Part shown: piece after piece, positions 41,585-50,359 of the stretch
How positions within the stretch are numbered: the first letter of the stretch is position 1
Layout: every line of letters begins with the position of its first letter
Notes under the pieces: generated by a model
The model's input: only the letters and a program-made list of their open reading frames with translations
What the model was told of the DNA's origin: nothing
Database searches by the model: none
Origin: Streptomyces meridianus
GTDB lineage: Bacteria; Actinomycetota; Actinomycetes; Streptomycetales; Streptomycetaceae
Reading direction: 5' to 3'
Length of the DNA stretch: 64,000 bases
Assembly (NCBI RefSeq): GCF_023703325.1
Contig: NZ_JAMQGM010000037.1
Span: forward strand, 151,247 to 215,246
Made by a program: the position numbers and the translations under genes

Positions 41585-42318
41585 GCCGGCCCCGGCTTCA
41601 GGACGTAGCCGACCCCGCGCACGGTGTGGATCATCGGCGGCCGTCCGGCGTCGATCTTCTTGCGCAGGTAGCTGATGTAGAGCTCGACGACGTGGGCACG
41701 GCCGCCGAAGTCGTACGACCAGACCCGATCGAGGATCTGCCCCTTGGACAGCACCCGCCGCGGGTTGCGCATCAGGTAGCGCAACAGCTCGAACTCGGTC
41801 CGGGACAGCTCCACCACCGTCCCGGCCCGGCTGACCTCGCGTGCCTCCTCGTCCATCACCAGGTCGCCCACGACCAGCCGGTCGTCGCCCCCCGGTTCCC
41901 GCGCCATCCCGGCCCGCCGCAGCAGGCCGCGCAGCCGTGCCAGCACCTCCTCCAGACTGAACGGCTTGGTGACGTAGTCGTCGCCGCCCGCCGTGATCCC
42001 CGCGATCCGGTCCTCCACCGCGTCCCGCGCGGTCAGGAACAGCACGCACACGTGCTCCAGTTCGCCGCGCAGGTCCCGCAGCACCTGCAGGCCGTCCGTG
42101 TCCGGCAGCATCCAGTCGAGGACCACCGCGTCGGGCCGGAAGCGGCGGCCCTCGGCGACCGCCGAGGTCCCGTCGGCCGCGGTGCGCACGTCCCAGCCCT
42201 CGTCGGCCAGGGCGGCCGAGAGCACCTCGGTCAGGTCGGGTTCGTCGTCGACGACCAGGACTCGGACGGGGGCGCCGTCGCTGCGGCGCAGGTGCGGGGC
42301 CGGGCTGTGGTTCTCCAT
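41581..42318 (-). CDS. OmpR-family response regulator
   Basis: 245 residues. The receiver has VLVVDDEPDL, phospho-Asp in AVVLDWMLPDTDG, and DDYVTKPFSLEEVLARL; the winged helix has LSRTEFELLRYLMRNPRRVL and WSYDFGGRAHVVELYI. ATG 42318 follows GGAG. It is the first gene of the two-component operon and divergent from the ferric-reductase operon. Repeated CTGAG/CTCAG elements in the 151-bp gap may be its binding sites. Confidence 0.94.
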   Translation of the reverse strand: MENHSPAPHLRRSDGAPVRVLVVDDEPDLTEVLSAALADEGWDVRTAADGTSAVAEGRRFRPDAVVLDWMLPDTDGLQVLRDLRGELEHVCVLFLTARDAVEDRIAGITAGGDDYVTKPFSLEEVLARLRGLLRRAGMAREPGGDDRLVVGDLVMDEEAREVSRAGTVVELSRTEFELLRYLMRNPRRVLSKGQILDRVWSYDFGGRAHVVELYISYLRKKIDAGRPPMIHTVRGVGYVLKPGPA

Positions 42319-42365
42319 GGTCACTCCAGCATCCCCCGGCGACGGCGGGGACGGGGCCGCGGCAG

Positions 42366-42422
42366 CCTCTGAGTTTCCTGAGAATCCGGCCGGAACGTCC
42401 CCGCTCAGAGGGTTCTCAGAGA
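42366..42422. promoter_or_regulatory. direct and inverted repeats between the two-component system and the redox operon
   Basis: CTGAG occurs at 42368 and 42377 (9-bp spacing). CTCAGAG occurs at 42403 and 42414 (11-bp spacing, one helical turn). The inner copies form an inverted repeat CTGAGAA/TTCTCAG. OmpR-type regulators bind such direct repeats, so these are candidate sites for the adjacent regulator on both divergent promoters. Confidence 0.5.
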
Positions 42423-42469
42423 ATGCGTTGCCACGCTGGCGGCTCCTGACCCCCCCTGGAGGTGGAGCC

Positions 42470-43834
42470 ATGGCGATCCGCACCGACGAGGCCGGGTCCG
42501 CCCTGGCCGAGGGCCCGCGTCCGGGGCCGCGCGTCACGGTGCCGCCGTCGCTGGTGCAGGCCGTGATCGCGGCCGGGGGCGCGGGCGTGCTCGCGCTGTG
42601 GTGGACCGGCACGTCCTCGGTCGTGGGTGCGGCCGGCTGGCTCACCGGAGCCGGGCGCATCACCGGCCTGCTCGCGGGTTACGCGTGCGCGGTGCTGCTA
42701 TTGCTGATGGCCCGGACACCGCTGCTCGACCACAGCGTCGGCACGGACCGGCTGGCCCGCTGGCACGCGGCGGCCGGCCGCTGGACGATTTCCCTGGTGG
42801 CCGCGCACACCCTCCTGATCATCTGGGGGTACTCCCTCACGCAGCACCGGGGGCCGCTCGCGCAGACCGGGGACCTCGTCCTGCACTACCCCGACATGCT
42901 GAAAGCCACCGCGGCCTTCCTGATCCTGATCGCCACCGGTGTCCTCTCGGCGCGCGCCGCGCGCCGCCGGATGCGCTACGAGACCTGGTACCACCTGCAC
43001 CTCGCCACCTATCTGGCGGTCTTCCTGGCCTTCGGGCACCAGCTCGCCGACGGGGCCGACTTCGTCGGCAACCGCGCCGCGCAGATCGCCTGGTACGCCC
43101 TCTACCTCGGGGTCGCGGCGCTGCTCCTGCGGTACCGCCTGCTCGTGCCGGTCCGCCGGATCCGCCGCCACCGCATGCGGGTGACCGGGGTGACCCGGGA
43201 GGCGCCGGGCATCGTCTCCGTGCACGTCACCGGCGATCACCTGGACGAGCTGCGCGCCGAGCCGGGCCAGTTCTTCCGCTGGCGCTTCCTCGCGCCCGGG
43301 CTGCGGTGGAGTGCGAACCCGTACTCCCTGTCCGCCCCGCCCGGCCCGCACGGGCTGCGGATCACGGTCAAGGCGGCCGGTACGCACAGCGCGGCGCTCG
43401 CCCGCCTGGAGCCGGGCACCCGGGTGTGGGCCGAGGGACCGTACGGCTCGTTCACCGCCCGGCGGCGGCGCACGGACAAGGTGCTGCTGCTCGCCGGAGG
43501 GGTCGGCATCACACCGCTGCGTGCCCTGTTCGAGACGCTGCCGGGCGAGGTCGCACTGATCTACCGGGCGCGCCGGGCGGAGGACCTGGCCCTGCGGGGC
43601 GAACTCGACGCCATCGCCGCGGCGCGCGGCGCGCCGGTTCGGTACGTCGTCGACGAGCCGGCCGTGCACCACTCGCCGCTGACCGCCCGCGCCCTCCGCC
43701 GGATGGTGCCGGACCTTGCGGAGCGGGACGTCTACCTGTGCGGGCCGCCCGGGATGACGCACGCCGCCGTGCGGGCTCTGAGGGCCGCCGGTGTGCCCCG
43801 CCGCCGCATCCACCACGAGTCGTTCGCCCTCTGA
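42470..43834 (+). CDS. ferric-reductase-like transmembrane oxidoreductase
   Basis: 454 residues. Six helices (~residues 20-215) with His residues positioned for heme (VAAHTLLIIWGY, YHLHLATYLAVFLAFGHQL) are followed by an FNR-type domain: FAD site NPYSLSAPP, NAD(P) site LLLAGGVGITPLRALF and CGPPGMTHAAV. It would pass electrons from cytoplasmic NAD(P)H through FAD and heme across the membrane. ATG 42470 follows GGAGGTGGAG. It heads an operon with the FMN-binding protein and ApbE. Confidence 0.92.
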   Translation: MAIRTDEAGSALAEGPRPGPRVTVPPSLVQAVIAAGGAGVLALWWTGTSSVVGAAGWLTGAGRITGLLAGYACAVLLLLMARTPLLDHSVGTDRLARWHAAAGRWTISLVAAHTLLIIWGYSLTQHRGPLAQTGDLVLHYPDMLKATAAFLILIATGVLSARAARRRMRYETWYHLHLATYLAVFLAFGHQLADGADFVGNRAAQIAWYALYLGVAALLLRYRLLVPVRRIRRHRMRVTGVTREAPGIVSVHVTGDHLDELRAEPGQFFRWRFLAPGLRWSANPYSLSAPPGPHGLRITVKAAGTHSAALARLEPGTRVWAEGPYGSFTARRRRTDKVLLLAGGVGITPLRALFETLPGEVALIYRARRAEDLALRGELDAIAAARGAPVRYVVDEPAVHHSPLTARALRRMVPDLAERDVYLCGPPGMTHAAVRALRAAGVPRRRIHHESFAL

Positions 43835-43846
43835 AGGAGTCCGCCC

Positions 43847-44266
43847 GTGCGCCGAGCCGTTCTCGCCACCGCCTCGACCAGCGCCCTGGTCGTCTCCCTG
43901 TTGCTGCTGAAGCCGCACCAGAGCGGAGCTCCGCAGACGCCGTCGCCGTCGCCGAGGGGGAACGGCACCCCGGCGGCGCCTGCGCACCGCACCGGGACGT
44001 TCGCCGGCGACCCGGTGGACACCCGGTACGGGACGGTGCGGGTGGCGGCAGTCGTCAACCAGGGGCGCCTCACCGCCGTCAAGGTCCTCGAGACGCCCTC
44101 GGCCAACGGGCGGGACCGGCAGATCGCCGCCGACGCGGTGCCCCGCCTGACGCGCGAGGCGCTCGCCGCCCAGAGCGCGCACATCGACGCCGTTTCCGGC
44201 GCCAGTTACACCAGCGAGGGGTACGTCCGGTCCCTGCAGAGCGCACTGGACCGGGCCGGTGCCTGA
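43847..44266 (+). CDS. secreted FMN-binding domain protein
   Basis: 139 residues. A signal peptide or N-terminal anchor (AVLATASTSALVVSLLLL) is followed by a single FMN_bind domain: DTRYGTVRVAAVVNQGRLTAVKVLE and the flavinylation site DAVSGASYTS (D114...S117-G-A-S120), where ApbE attaches FMN to the Ser/Thr. It likely accepts electrons from the ferric-reductase-like protein outside the membrane. GTG 43847 follows GAAGGAG closely. It overlaps apbE by 8 bases. Confidence 0.9.
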   Translation: MRRAVLATASTSALVVSLLLLKPHQSGAPQTPSPSPRGNGTPAAPAHRTGTFAGDPVDTRYGTVRVAAVVNQGRLTAVKVLETPSANGRDRQIAADAVPRLTREALAAQSAHIDAVSGASYTSEGYVRSLQSALDRAGA

Positions 44267-45026
44267 GCGCACGGTGCACGGGCTGCGCCACGTCGAGCAC
44301 GTGATGGGCACGGTCTTCTCCTTCGACGTGCGGGGCCCGGACATTCCCGCGCTCCGCAGGGCGCTCGACGACGCGGTGACCCTGCTGCACCGGGTCGACG
44401 AGGTGTTCTCGACCTATCGCCCGGACAGCGCCGTCAGCCGCCTGGGCCGGGGCGAGACCGTGCTCGAGGAGTGCCCCTCGGAGGTCGCCCTGGTGCTGGG
44501 GCTGTGCGAGGAGGCCGGACGGGTGAGCGGCGGCTGGTTCAGCCACACCCCGGGCGGCACGCTCGACCCCTCGGGTCTGGTCAAGGGCTGGGCGATCGAG
44601 GCCGCCGCGCGACTGCTGCGGGAGGCGGGCGCGTCCGGCAGTTGCGTCAACGGCGGCGGCGATCTCCAGCTCTGCGGGGAGGCATCCGCGGGGGCCCCGT
44701 GGCGGATCGGCGTCGCCGACCCGCTGCGCCGCGGCCTGCTGGCCGCCGTGGTGTCCGGCCGGGACCTGGCCGTGGCGACCACCGGCACCGCGGAGCGCGG
44801 CCTCCACGTCCTCGATCCGCGTACGGGCCGGCCGGTGGCGCCGCTGGCCTCGGCCACCGTGACCGGTCCCGGCGCGGGTCTCACAGACGCCTACGCGACC
44901 GCGGCGTTCGCGATGGGCGGGGCCGCCCTCGACTGGGTGGCCTCCCTCGACGGCTACGAGGCTCTCCTCATCGGCCGGGACGGCCGGACCGCCTGCACCC
45001 CGGGTTTTCCGCGCTCCGGCTCCTGA
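44259..45026 (+). CDS. apbE: FAD:protein FMN transferase
   Basis: A 255-residue ApbE that covalently attaches FMN from FAD to Ser/Thr of exported proteins. Motifs: MGTVFSFDVRG at the start, DPSGLVKGWAIEAAARLL, SCVNGGGDLQLCG, and the Mg-binding TDAYATAAFAMG near the end. There is no clear lipobox, so it may act in the cytoplasm. GTG 44259 lies within the end of the FMN-binding gene, giving tight coupling with its presumed target. Confidence 0.93.
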   Translation: MPERTVHGLRHVEHVMGTVFSFDVRGPDIPALRRALDDAVTLLHRVDEVFSTYRPDSAVSRLGRGETVLEECPSEVALVLGLCEEAGRVSGGWFSHTPGGTLDPSGLVKGWAIEAAARLLREAGASGSCVNGGGDLQLCGEASAGAPWRIGVADPLRRGLLAAVVSGRDLAVATTGTAERGLHVLDPRTGRPVAPLASATVTGPGAGLTDAYATAAFAMGGAALDWVASLDGYEALLIGRDGRTACTPGFPRSGS

Positions 45027-45146
45027 GCGCGGCCGGGCCGCGACGTGTACCGGGCCCCGAGCACGCTCCTGCGGTACCCGGCACCCCGGACGATCCCCGG
45101 GGTGCGCCGGGCGGGCCCGGCGCACCGTGTCGAGTACCGTCGAGGC

Positions 45147-46409
45147 GTGCCCGACCAGAACGCCGCCTGCCCCGTCACCGGACCGTCGCCGACCCTCTTC
45201 ACCTGGGAGTTCGCGACCGACCCCTACCCGGCGTACGCCTGGCTGCGGAAGAACGCTCCGGTGCACTGGACCGAGCTGCCCAGCGGCGTGCACGCCTGGC
45301 TGGTCACCCGGTACGCCGACGCGCGCCAGGCGCTGGCCGACCCCCGGCTCTCCAAGAACCCGGCCCAGCACAGCGAGTCGGCGCACGCCAAGGGAAAGGT
45401 GGGCATTCCCGGAGAGCGCAGCGCCGACCTCATGACGCACCTGCTGAACATCGACCCGCCGGACCACACGCGCCTGCGGCGACTGGTCTCCAAGGCGTTC
45501 ACCCCGCGCCGCGTCGCCGAGTTCGCGCCCCGCGTCCAGCAGTTGGCCGACGAGCTGGTCGATGCGATCGTCGCCGACGGCACCGGCAGCGCCGACCTCA
45601 TTCACGAACTCGCCTTCCCCCTGCCCATCTACGCCATCTGCGACCTGCTCGGCGTACCCCCGGAGGACCAGGACGACTTCCGTGACTGGGCGGGCATGAT
45701 GATTCGGCACGGCGGCGGACCGCGCGGCGGAGTGGCCCGCTCGGTCAAGAAGATGCGCGCCTACCTCGCCGAACTCATCCACCGCAAACGGGCCGAACCG
45801 GGCGACGACCTCATCTCCGGCCTCATCCGGGCGAGCGACCACGGCGAGCACCTCACCGAGGGCGAGGCGGCGGCGATGGCGTTCATCCTGCTGTTCGCCG
45901 GCTTCGAGACGACCGTCAACCTCATCGGCAACGGGACCCTCGCGCTCCTGCGCCATCCGGACCAGCGGCAACGTTTCGAGGAGGCCGTGGCGGCGGACGA
46001 CAACCGGCTGATGACCACGGCCGTGGAGGAACTGCTGCGCTACGACGGCCCGGTCGAGCTCGCCACCTGGCGGTTCGCCGCCGAACCCCTGGAGATCGGT
46101 GGCGAACGCATCGGCCGCGGCGAGCCGGTGCTGGTCGTCCTTGCCGCCGCGGACCGGGACCCCCAGCGCTTCCCCGACCCGGACCGGCTCGACGTCACCC
46201 GCCGCGACAACCAGCACCTCGGCTACGGGCACGGCATCCACTACTGCCTGGGCGCCCCGCTCGCCCGACTGGAGGCGCAGACGGCGCTGGCGACCCTGCT
46301 GCGCCGCCTTTCCGGCTTGCGGCTTGCGGTGGATCCTGACGATTTGCGCTGGCGGGGCGGGCTCATCATGCGCGGACTGCGGAAGCTGCCGGTCGAGTTC
46401 GACGTCTGA
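45147..46409 (+). CDS. cytochrome P450 (CYP107-like)
   Basis: A 420-residue class I P450. The oxygen-binding helix I is LLFAGFETTVNLIG, ExxR is EELLRY, and the heme loop is LGYGHGIHYCLGAPLARLE, with Tyr in place of the usual Phe at its start. Acidic PPED and WAGMM regions are normal. By position beside two rpf genes it looks like the orthologue of S. coelicolor CYP107U1, which I recall as linked to sporulation; this is from memory. GTG 45147 lies 6 bases after a TACCGT box. No ferredoxin is adjacent. Confidence 0.92.
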   Translation: MPDQNAACPVTGPSPTLFTWEFATDPYPAYAWLRKNAPVHWTELPSGVHAWLVTRYADARQALADPRLSKNPAQHSESAHAKGKVGIPGERSADLMTHLLNIDPPDHTRLRRLVSKAFTPRRVAEFAPRVQQLADELVDAIVADGTGSADLIHELAFPLPIYAICDLLGVPPEDQDDFRDWAGMMIRHGGGPRGGVARSVKKMRAYLAELIHRKRAEPGDDLISGLIRASDHGEHLTEGEAAAMAFILLFAGFETTVNLIGNGTLALLRHPDQRQRFEEAVAADDNRLMTTAVEELLRYDGPVELATWRFAAEPLEIGGERIGRGEPVLVVLAAADRDPQRFPDPDRLDVTRRDNQHLGYGHGIHYCLGAPLARLEAQTALATLLRRLSGLRLAVDPDDLRWRGGLIMRGLRKLPVEFDV

Positions 46410-46528
46410 CGAATGTGACGGGGTGTCAACAGCGTGACCTCGGCGTGATCCCCGGTACACCGCCTTGTGACGGCCGGGAACGCCGACTACGGTCTACCCG
46501 GCACCGCACCGTCGAAAGGCACCTCTCC

Positions 46529-47401
46529 ATGCGCAACGGCAACGGCAGACACCGTCGGCCCCGTCAGGCCCCGGCCATCTTCGTGACCGCCGGAGTGACC
46601 GGCGCGGGGATCGCGATGCCGCTGCTGGGCGCGGGTGGCGCACACGCCGCGGATGCCGGCACCTGGGACCGGGTCGCCCAGTGCGAGACCGGCGGGTCCT
46701 GGAGCGAGAACGCCGGCAACGGCTTCTACGGCGGACTGCAGATGACGCAGGAGGCGTGGGAGCAGTTCGGGGGGCGTACCTACGCGCCGCGCCCCGACCT
46801 CGCCAGCCGTTCGCAGCAGATCGCGATCGCCGAGAAGGTGCTCGCGGGCCAGGGGATGGATGCCTGGTCCCGGTGCGGCGCACGCGCCGGCCTGGCCGGG
46901 GACGACTCCGACGCCGAGGTGGACCCGGGCCTGATCGATCTCGACCTCGATCTGGGCGACGCCCTGGGGGACCCGTCAGCCGGGGACGGCGGCTCCGGCT
47001 CGGCGGACCGGGAGCGTTCGGATTCCGGCAGTGGCCCGGACAGCGCGGAGTCCGGGAAGGCCGGTGGCGCGGACGCCGGCGCCGCGGACGGTGAGGAGGC
47101 CCGGAGCGGCGGGACTTCCGGGCCCGAGGCTCCGGCTTCGTCGGGGCGCCATCGCGGTGACCCCGCACCCGAGGAGGCCGGTGACGGCGCCGTACCGGAC
47201 GGCCGCACCTCCCGCGACCACACCCGTGGCACGGGCGGGGACTACACGGTGAAGGCCGGCGACAGCCTGTCCGCCGTCGCCGCCGCGCACGACCTGAACG
47301 GCGGCTGGACCGCCCTGTACGAGGCCAACCGGGACCGTCTCGGCCCGGACCCGGACCTCATCCACCCCGGCGAGCACCTGGACTTCGACGGGCTGCGCTG
47401 A
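46529..47401 (+). CDS. Rpf-like muralytic enzyme with LysM
   Basis: A 290-residue secreted protein. A signal peptide (AIFVTAGVTGAGIAMPLLG, then AHA) precedes an Rpf/transglycosylase-like domain (TWDRVAQCETGGSW, catalytic Glu, then GNGFYGGLQMTQEAW). A linker of about 100 residues rich in Asp, Ser, Gly and Ala leads to a C-terminal LysM (DYTVKAGDSLSAVAAAHDLN). It cleaves peptidoglycan during spore germination or growth. ATG 46529 follows GAAAGG. Unlike its neighbour it has no riboswitch upstream. From memory its S. coelicolor counterpart is the rpf gene next to rpfA. Confidence 0.9.
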   Translation: MRNGNGRHRRPRQAPAIFVTAGVTGAGIAMPLLGAGGAHAADAGTWDRVAQCETGGSWSENAGNGFYGGLQMTQEAWEQFGGRTYAPRPDLASRSQQIAIAEKVLAGQGMDAWSRCGARAGLAGDDSDAEVDPGLIDLDLDLGDALGDPSAGDGGSGSADRERSDSGSGPDSAESGKAGGADAGAADGEEARSGGTSGPEAPASSGRHRGDPAPEEAGDGAVPDGRTSRDHTRGTGGDYTVKAGDSLSAVAAAHDLNGGWTALYEANRDRLGPDPDLIHPGEHLDFDGLR

Positions 47402-47418
47402 CCGAACCGCACTCCGCC

Positions 47419-47454
47419 CTCCCCCGGGCCCGGCTCCGGCCGGGCCCGGGGGAG
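47419..47454 (+). terminator. terminator after the first rpf gene
   Basis: A perfect 15-bp stem (CTCCCCCGGGCCCGG) with a 6-base loop, 18 bp past the stop. The following ~290 bases up to the next promoter show no gene. Confidence 0.85.
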
Positions 47455-47743
47455 TCGTCGTCGTGCGGTGCCCGCGGGCGACGGCTGCGGGGATTCACCC
47501 GTGCGGAGGGGTGATCAGGTCGGGCCCGTTCCGGACGGTGTGCGCACTGCCGTGTCCGGAACCTCATCTCACGTGCGGGGACCGCACGTTGATGGCCACA
47601 TGCCCCATTCGTTCCTCGGTGAGACAAGCATCTCACCCGCCCAACGCCCGGGCACCGCCTGCCGGATGGCCGTTCCCGGCCCGACCAGCGACGATGGTTG
47701 TTCCGCAGCGTCCGTGCCCCGCTCGGGGTCGTGATGTCCCGCT

Positions 47744-47773
47744 TTGATGCCGGGCCTTTCGTGTGCTTACGGT
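47744..47773 (+). promoter_or_regulatory. rpfA: candidate promoter of the riboswitch-rpfA transcript
   Basis: TTGATG (47744-47749) and TACGGT (47768-47773) are 18 bases apart, placing transcription start near 47780, about 30 bases before the riboswitch. Assignment is by sequence only. Confidence 0.4.
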
Positions 47774-47807
47774 CTGAACCGCTCGCCATCGCGGGCACCG
47801 TCGATCA

Positions 47808-47998
47808 TCACGCCGAATCCTGCCGGTGATCGGGGGGGAACCCGACGCGTCAAGCGCCGTAGGCAGGAGCGGGGGACCCAAGGTAAGCGCCGGGACGGCC
47901 TGTTCGGCAGGCCGTTCGGCTAGGGGTGAAGCGGGGTGCGTCAGCATCCGGCCGGGCTACTCCCTGCCCGAACCCGACAGCTCACCTCGTAGGCGTCG
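47808..47998 (+). ncRNA. ydaO/yuaA-type c-di-AMP riboswitch
   Basis: The leader has the conserved blocks of this class in order: CGCCGAATCCTGCC, GGGGGGAACCCGACG, GGAGCGGGGGACCCAA, GGCTAGGGGTGAAGC, GGGCTACTCCCTGCCCGAAC and CAGCTCACCTCGTAGGCG. The outer CGCC (47811) pairs with GGCG (47992). It ends just before the ribosome site of rpfA. When c-di-AMP binds, this class usually lowers downstream expression, linking wall hydrolysis to osmotic or second-messenger state. This control of rpfA is known in S. coelicolor. Confidence 0.93.
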
Positions 47999-48012
47999 GT
48001 TGAGGAGTCATC

Positions 48013-48651
48013 ATGCTGTTCTCCGGCAAGGGCACGCACCGCGCCCCGTCGAAGGCCGTCCGTCTCGCCACGCTCGCCGGTGTCGCCGGCAGCGCGCTCG
48101 CCGTCCCGTTCGTCGGCGCCACCTCCGCCTCCGCGGCCTCGGTGTCGACCTGGGAGAAGGTGGCCGAGTGCGAGTCCAGCGGCAACTGGTCCATCAACAC
48201 CGGCAACGGCTACTACGGCGGCCTGCAGTTCTCGCAGTCCAGCTGGTCCGCCGCGGGCGGCACCCAGTACGCGGCTCGCGCCGACCTGGCCACCAAGTCG
48301 GAGCAGATAGCCACGGCCGAGAAGCTGCTCGACATGCAGGGCCCGGGCGCCTGGTCCTGCGCCGGCCAGGCCGGTCTGACGGCCGGCGGCCCGACGGCGG
48401 ACGTCGACACCGACCGTGGTTCCGCCGGACGTGCCGACCGTACGGACCGCGCCGACCGTCCGGCCGCCAAGCCCGCATCCAAGATCAAGAAGGGTGACGG
48501 CGACTACAAGGTCAAGTCCGGTGACACGCTCGGCAGGATCGCGAAGGCCGAGGACGTCGAGGGCGGCTGGAAGAAGCTCTTCGAGCTGAACAAGGACATC
48601 GTCGAGAAGGCCGACCTGATCTTCCCGGGACAGCGGCTCCACCTGAGCTGA
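48013..48651 (+). CDS. rpfA: resuscitation-promoting factor (Rpf + LysM)
   Basis: 212 residues. Signal peptide (LATLAGVAGSALAVPFVG, then ASA), Rpf domain with STWEKVAECESSGNWSINTG (catalytic Glu in AECES) and GYYGGLQFSQSSW, a short RADRTDRADRPAAK linker, and a C-terminal LysM (DYKVKSGDTLGRIAKAEDVE). A secreted muralytic enzyme for spore germination and growth. ATG 48013 follows GAGGAG. Its transcript begins with a c-di-AMP riboswitch, which is why I name it rpfA by analogy with S. coelicolor. Confidence 0.93.
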   Translation: MLFSGKGTHRAPSKAVRLATLAGVAGSALAVPFVGATSASAASVSTWEKVAECESSGNWSINTGNGYYGGLQFSQSSWSAAGGTQYAARADLATKSEQIATAEKLLDMQGPGAWSCAGQAGLTAGGPTADVDTDRGSAGRADRTDRADRPAAKPASKIKKGDGDYKVKSGDTLGRIAKAEDVEGGWKKLFELNKDIVEKADLIFPGQRLHLS

Positions 48652-48680
48652 CCTCGGCCGGCTCCGGCCGGTAGCAGGCC

Positions 48681-48733
48681 GCAGGCCCCGGCAGTCCCGC
48701 CATCCCCCTCGGCGGCACCCTGCCGGGGCCTGC
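48681..48733 (+). terminator. probable terminator after rpfA
   Basis: A perfect 14-bp stem (GCAGGCCCCGGCAG) around a 25-base loop, 30 bp past the rpfA stop. Confidence 0.65.
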
Positions 48734-48919
48734 TCGGCTGTTCCGCCCGCCTCTCGGGCCGTATGCCGTTGTTGTCAGCATGTGTGGAGCTTTCGGGCAT
48801 ATGGCCGTCTCGTCGAGCGGGCGCGGGCCGGACGCCTCGGCCGGTCCGGTTAGGCTCATCCGCAGAGGCGGCCCTCGGAGCCGTCCCGAAGCAAGCGTCA
48901 CACCCAGAAGGAGATGCTC

Positions 48920-50200
48920 GTGCCGTCCATCGACGTCGTCGTAGCCCGGGAAATCCTCGACTCACGAGGCAACCCCACCGTCGAGGTCGAGGTCGGCCTC
49001 GACGACGGCAGCACCGGTCGTGCCGCCGTTCCGTCCGGCGCCTCCACCGGTGCCTTCGAGGCCCTCGAACTGCGTGACGGCGACAAGGGCCGTTACGGAG
49101 GCAAGGGCGTCGAGAAGGCCGTCCTCGCCGTGATCGAGCAGATCGGCCCGGAGCTCGTCGGGTACGACGCCACCGAGCAGCGGCTGATCGACCAGGCGAT
49201 GTTCGACCTGGACGCCACCCCGGACAAGTCGTCGCTCGGCGCGAACGCCATCCTCGGCGTCTCGCTGGCCGTCGCGCACGCCGCATCCGAGGCGTCCGAC
49301 CTGCCGCTGTTCCGCTACCTCGGCGGCCCCAACGCGCACCAGCTGCCGGTGCCGATGATGAACATCCTCAACGGCGGCTCGCACGCCGACTCCAACGTGG
49401 ACATCCAGGAGTTCATGATCGCGCCCATCGGCGCCGAGTCGTTCTCCGAGGGCCTGCGCTGGGGCGCCGAGGTCTACCACACGCTCAAGGGCGTGCTGAA
49501 GGAGCGCGGCCTGTCCACCGGTCTCGGCGACGAGGGCGGTTTCGCGCCGAACCTCGACTCCAACCGCGAGGCCCTCGACCTCATCGTCGAGGCGATCGAG
49601 AAGGCCGGCTACGCCCCCGGCCAGGACATCGCGCTCGCTCTCGACGTGGCCGCCAGCGAGTTCCACAACGACGGTGGCTACACCTTCGAGGGCAAGTCCC
49701 GCACCGCCTCCGAGATGACCGACTACTATGCCGAGATCGTCGAGGCGTACCCGCTCGTGTCCCTCGAGGACCCGCTGAACGAGGACGACTGGGAGGGCTG
49801 GAAGACCCTGACCGCCCGGCTCGGCGACAAGGTCCAGATCGTCGGCGACGACCTTTTCGTCACCAACCCCGAGCGCCTCGCCCGGGGCATCGAGGAGAAC
49901 GCGGCCAACGCCCTGCTGGTCAAGGTCAATCAGATCGGCTCGCTCACCGAGACCCTGGACGCCGTCGAGCTGGCCCAGCGCAACGGCTTCAAGTGCATGA
50001 TGTCGCACCGCTCCGGTGAGACCGAGGACGTCACCATCGCCGACCTGGCCGTCGCCACCAACTGCGGCCAGATCAAGACCGGCGCTCCGGCCCGCTCCGA
50101 GCGCGTCGCCAAGTACAACCAGCTGCTGCGCATCGAGGAGATCCTCGACGATGCCGCGGTGTACGCCGGCCGCAGCGCCTTCCCCCGCTTCAAGGGCTGA
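48920..50200 (+). CDS. eno: enolase (phosphopyruvate hydratase)
   Basis: A 426-residue glycolytic enzyme converting 2-phosphoglycerate to PEP. Starts VPSIDVVVAREILDSRGNPT and has the catalytic regions GDEGGFAPN, Mg ligands in ALDVAASEF and SLEDPLNEDDW, LVKVNQIGSL (Lys) and the signature MMSHRSGETED. GTG 48920 is 6 bases after AAGGAG; the in-frame ATG 48914 overlaps that ribosome site and is rejected. It is followed by a hairpin and then divIC. Confidence 0.97.
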   Translation: MPSIDVVVAREILDSRGNPTVEVEVGLDDGSTGRAAVPSGASTGAFEALELRDGDKGRYGGKGVEKAVLAVIEQIGPELVGYDATEQRLIDQAMFDLDATPDKSSLGANAILGVSLAVAHAASEASDLPLFRYLGGPNAHQLPVPMMNILNGGSHADSNVDIQEFMIAPIGAESFSEGLRWGAEVYHTLKGVLKERGLSTGLGDEGGFAPNLDSNREALDLIVEAIEKAGYAPGQDIALALDVAASEFHNDGGYTFEGKSRTASEMTDYYAEIVEAYPLVSLEDPLNEDDWEGWKTLTARLGDKVQIVGDDLFVTNPERLARGIEENAANALLVKVNQIGSLTETLDAVELAQRNGFKCMMSHRSGETEDVTIADLAVATNCGQIKTGAPARSERVAKYNQLLRIEEILDDAAVYAGRSAFPRFKG

Positions 50201-50290
50201 CGACATCCCGAGGCGGGCGCTGCACGGCCCGGCGCACCGTCCGGCCGCCGCGCGTGACACCGCCGCGGTGAGCGGAACGGCGCAAACGCC

Positions 50291-50329
50291 ACGTCCCCGG
50301 CCACGGTCCCGTACCGTGACCGGGGACGT
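50291..50329 (+). terminator. terminator after eno
   Basis: A 17-bp stem with one mismatch (ACGTCCCCGGCCACGGT against ACCGTGACCGGGGACGT) and a 5-base loop, 90 bp past the eno stop and 30 bp before the divIC start. Confidence 0.7.
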
Positions 50330-50359
50330 AGTGATGTCCGATGCCGTACGGGAGGCGAT

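Noticed and set aside
48914..48919. ATG as the enolase start
   Set aside because: It overlaps the AAGGAG ribosome site; GTG 48920 has the right spacing and gives the conserved N-terminus.
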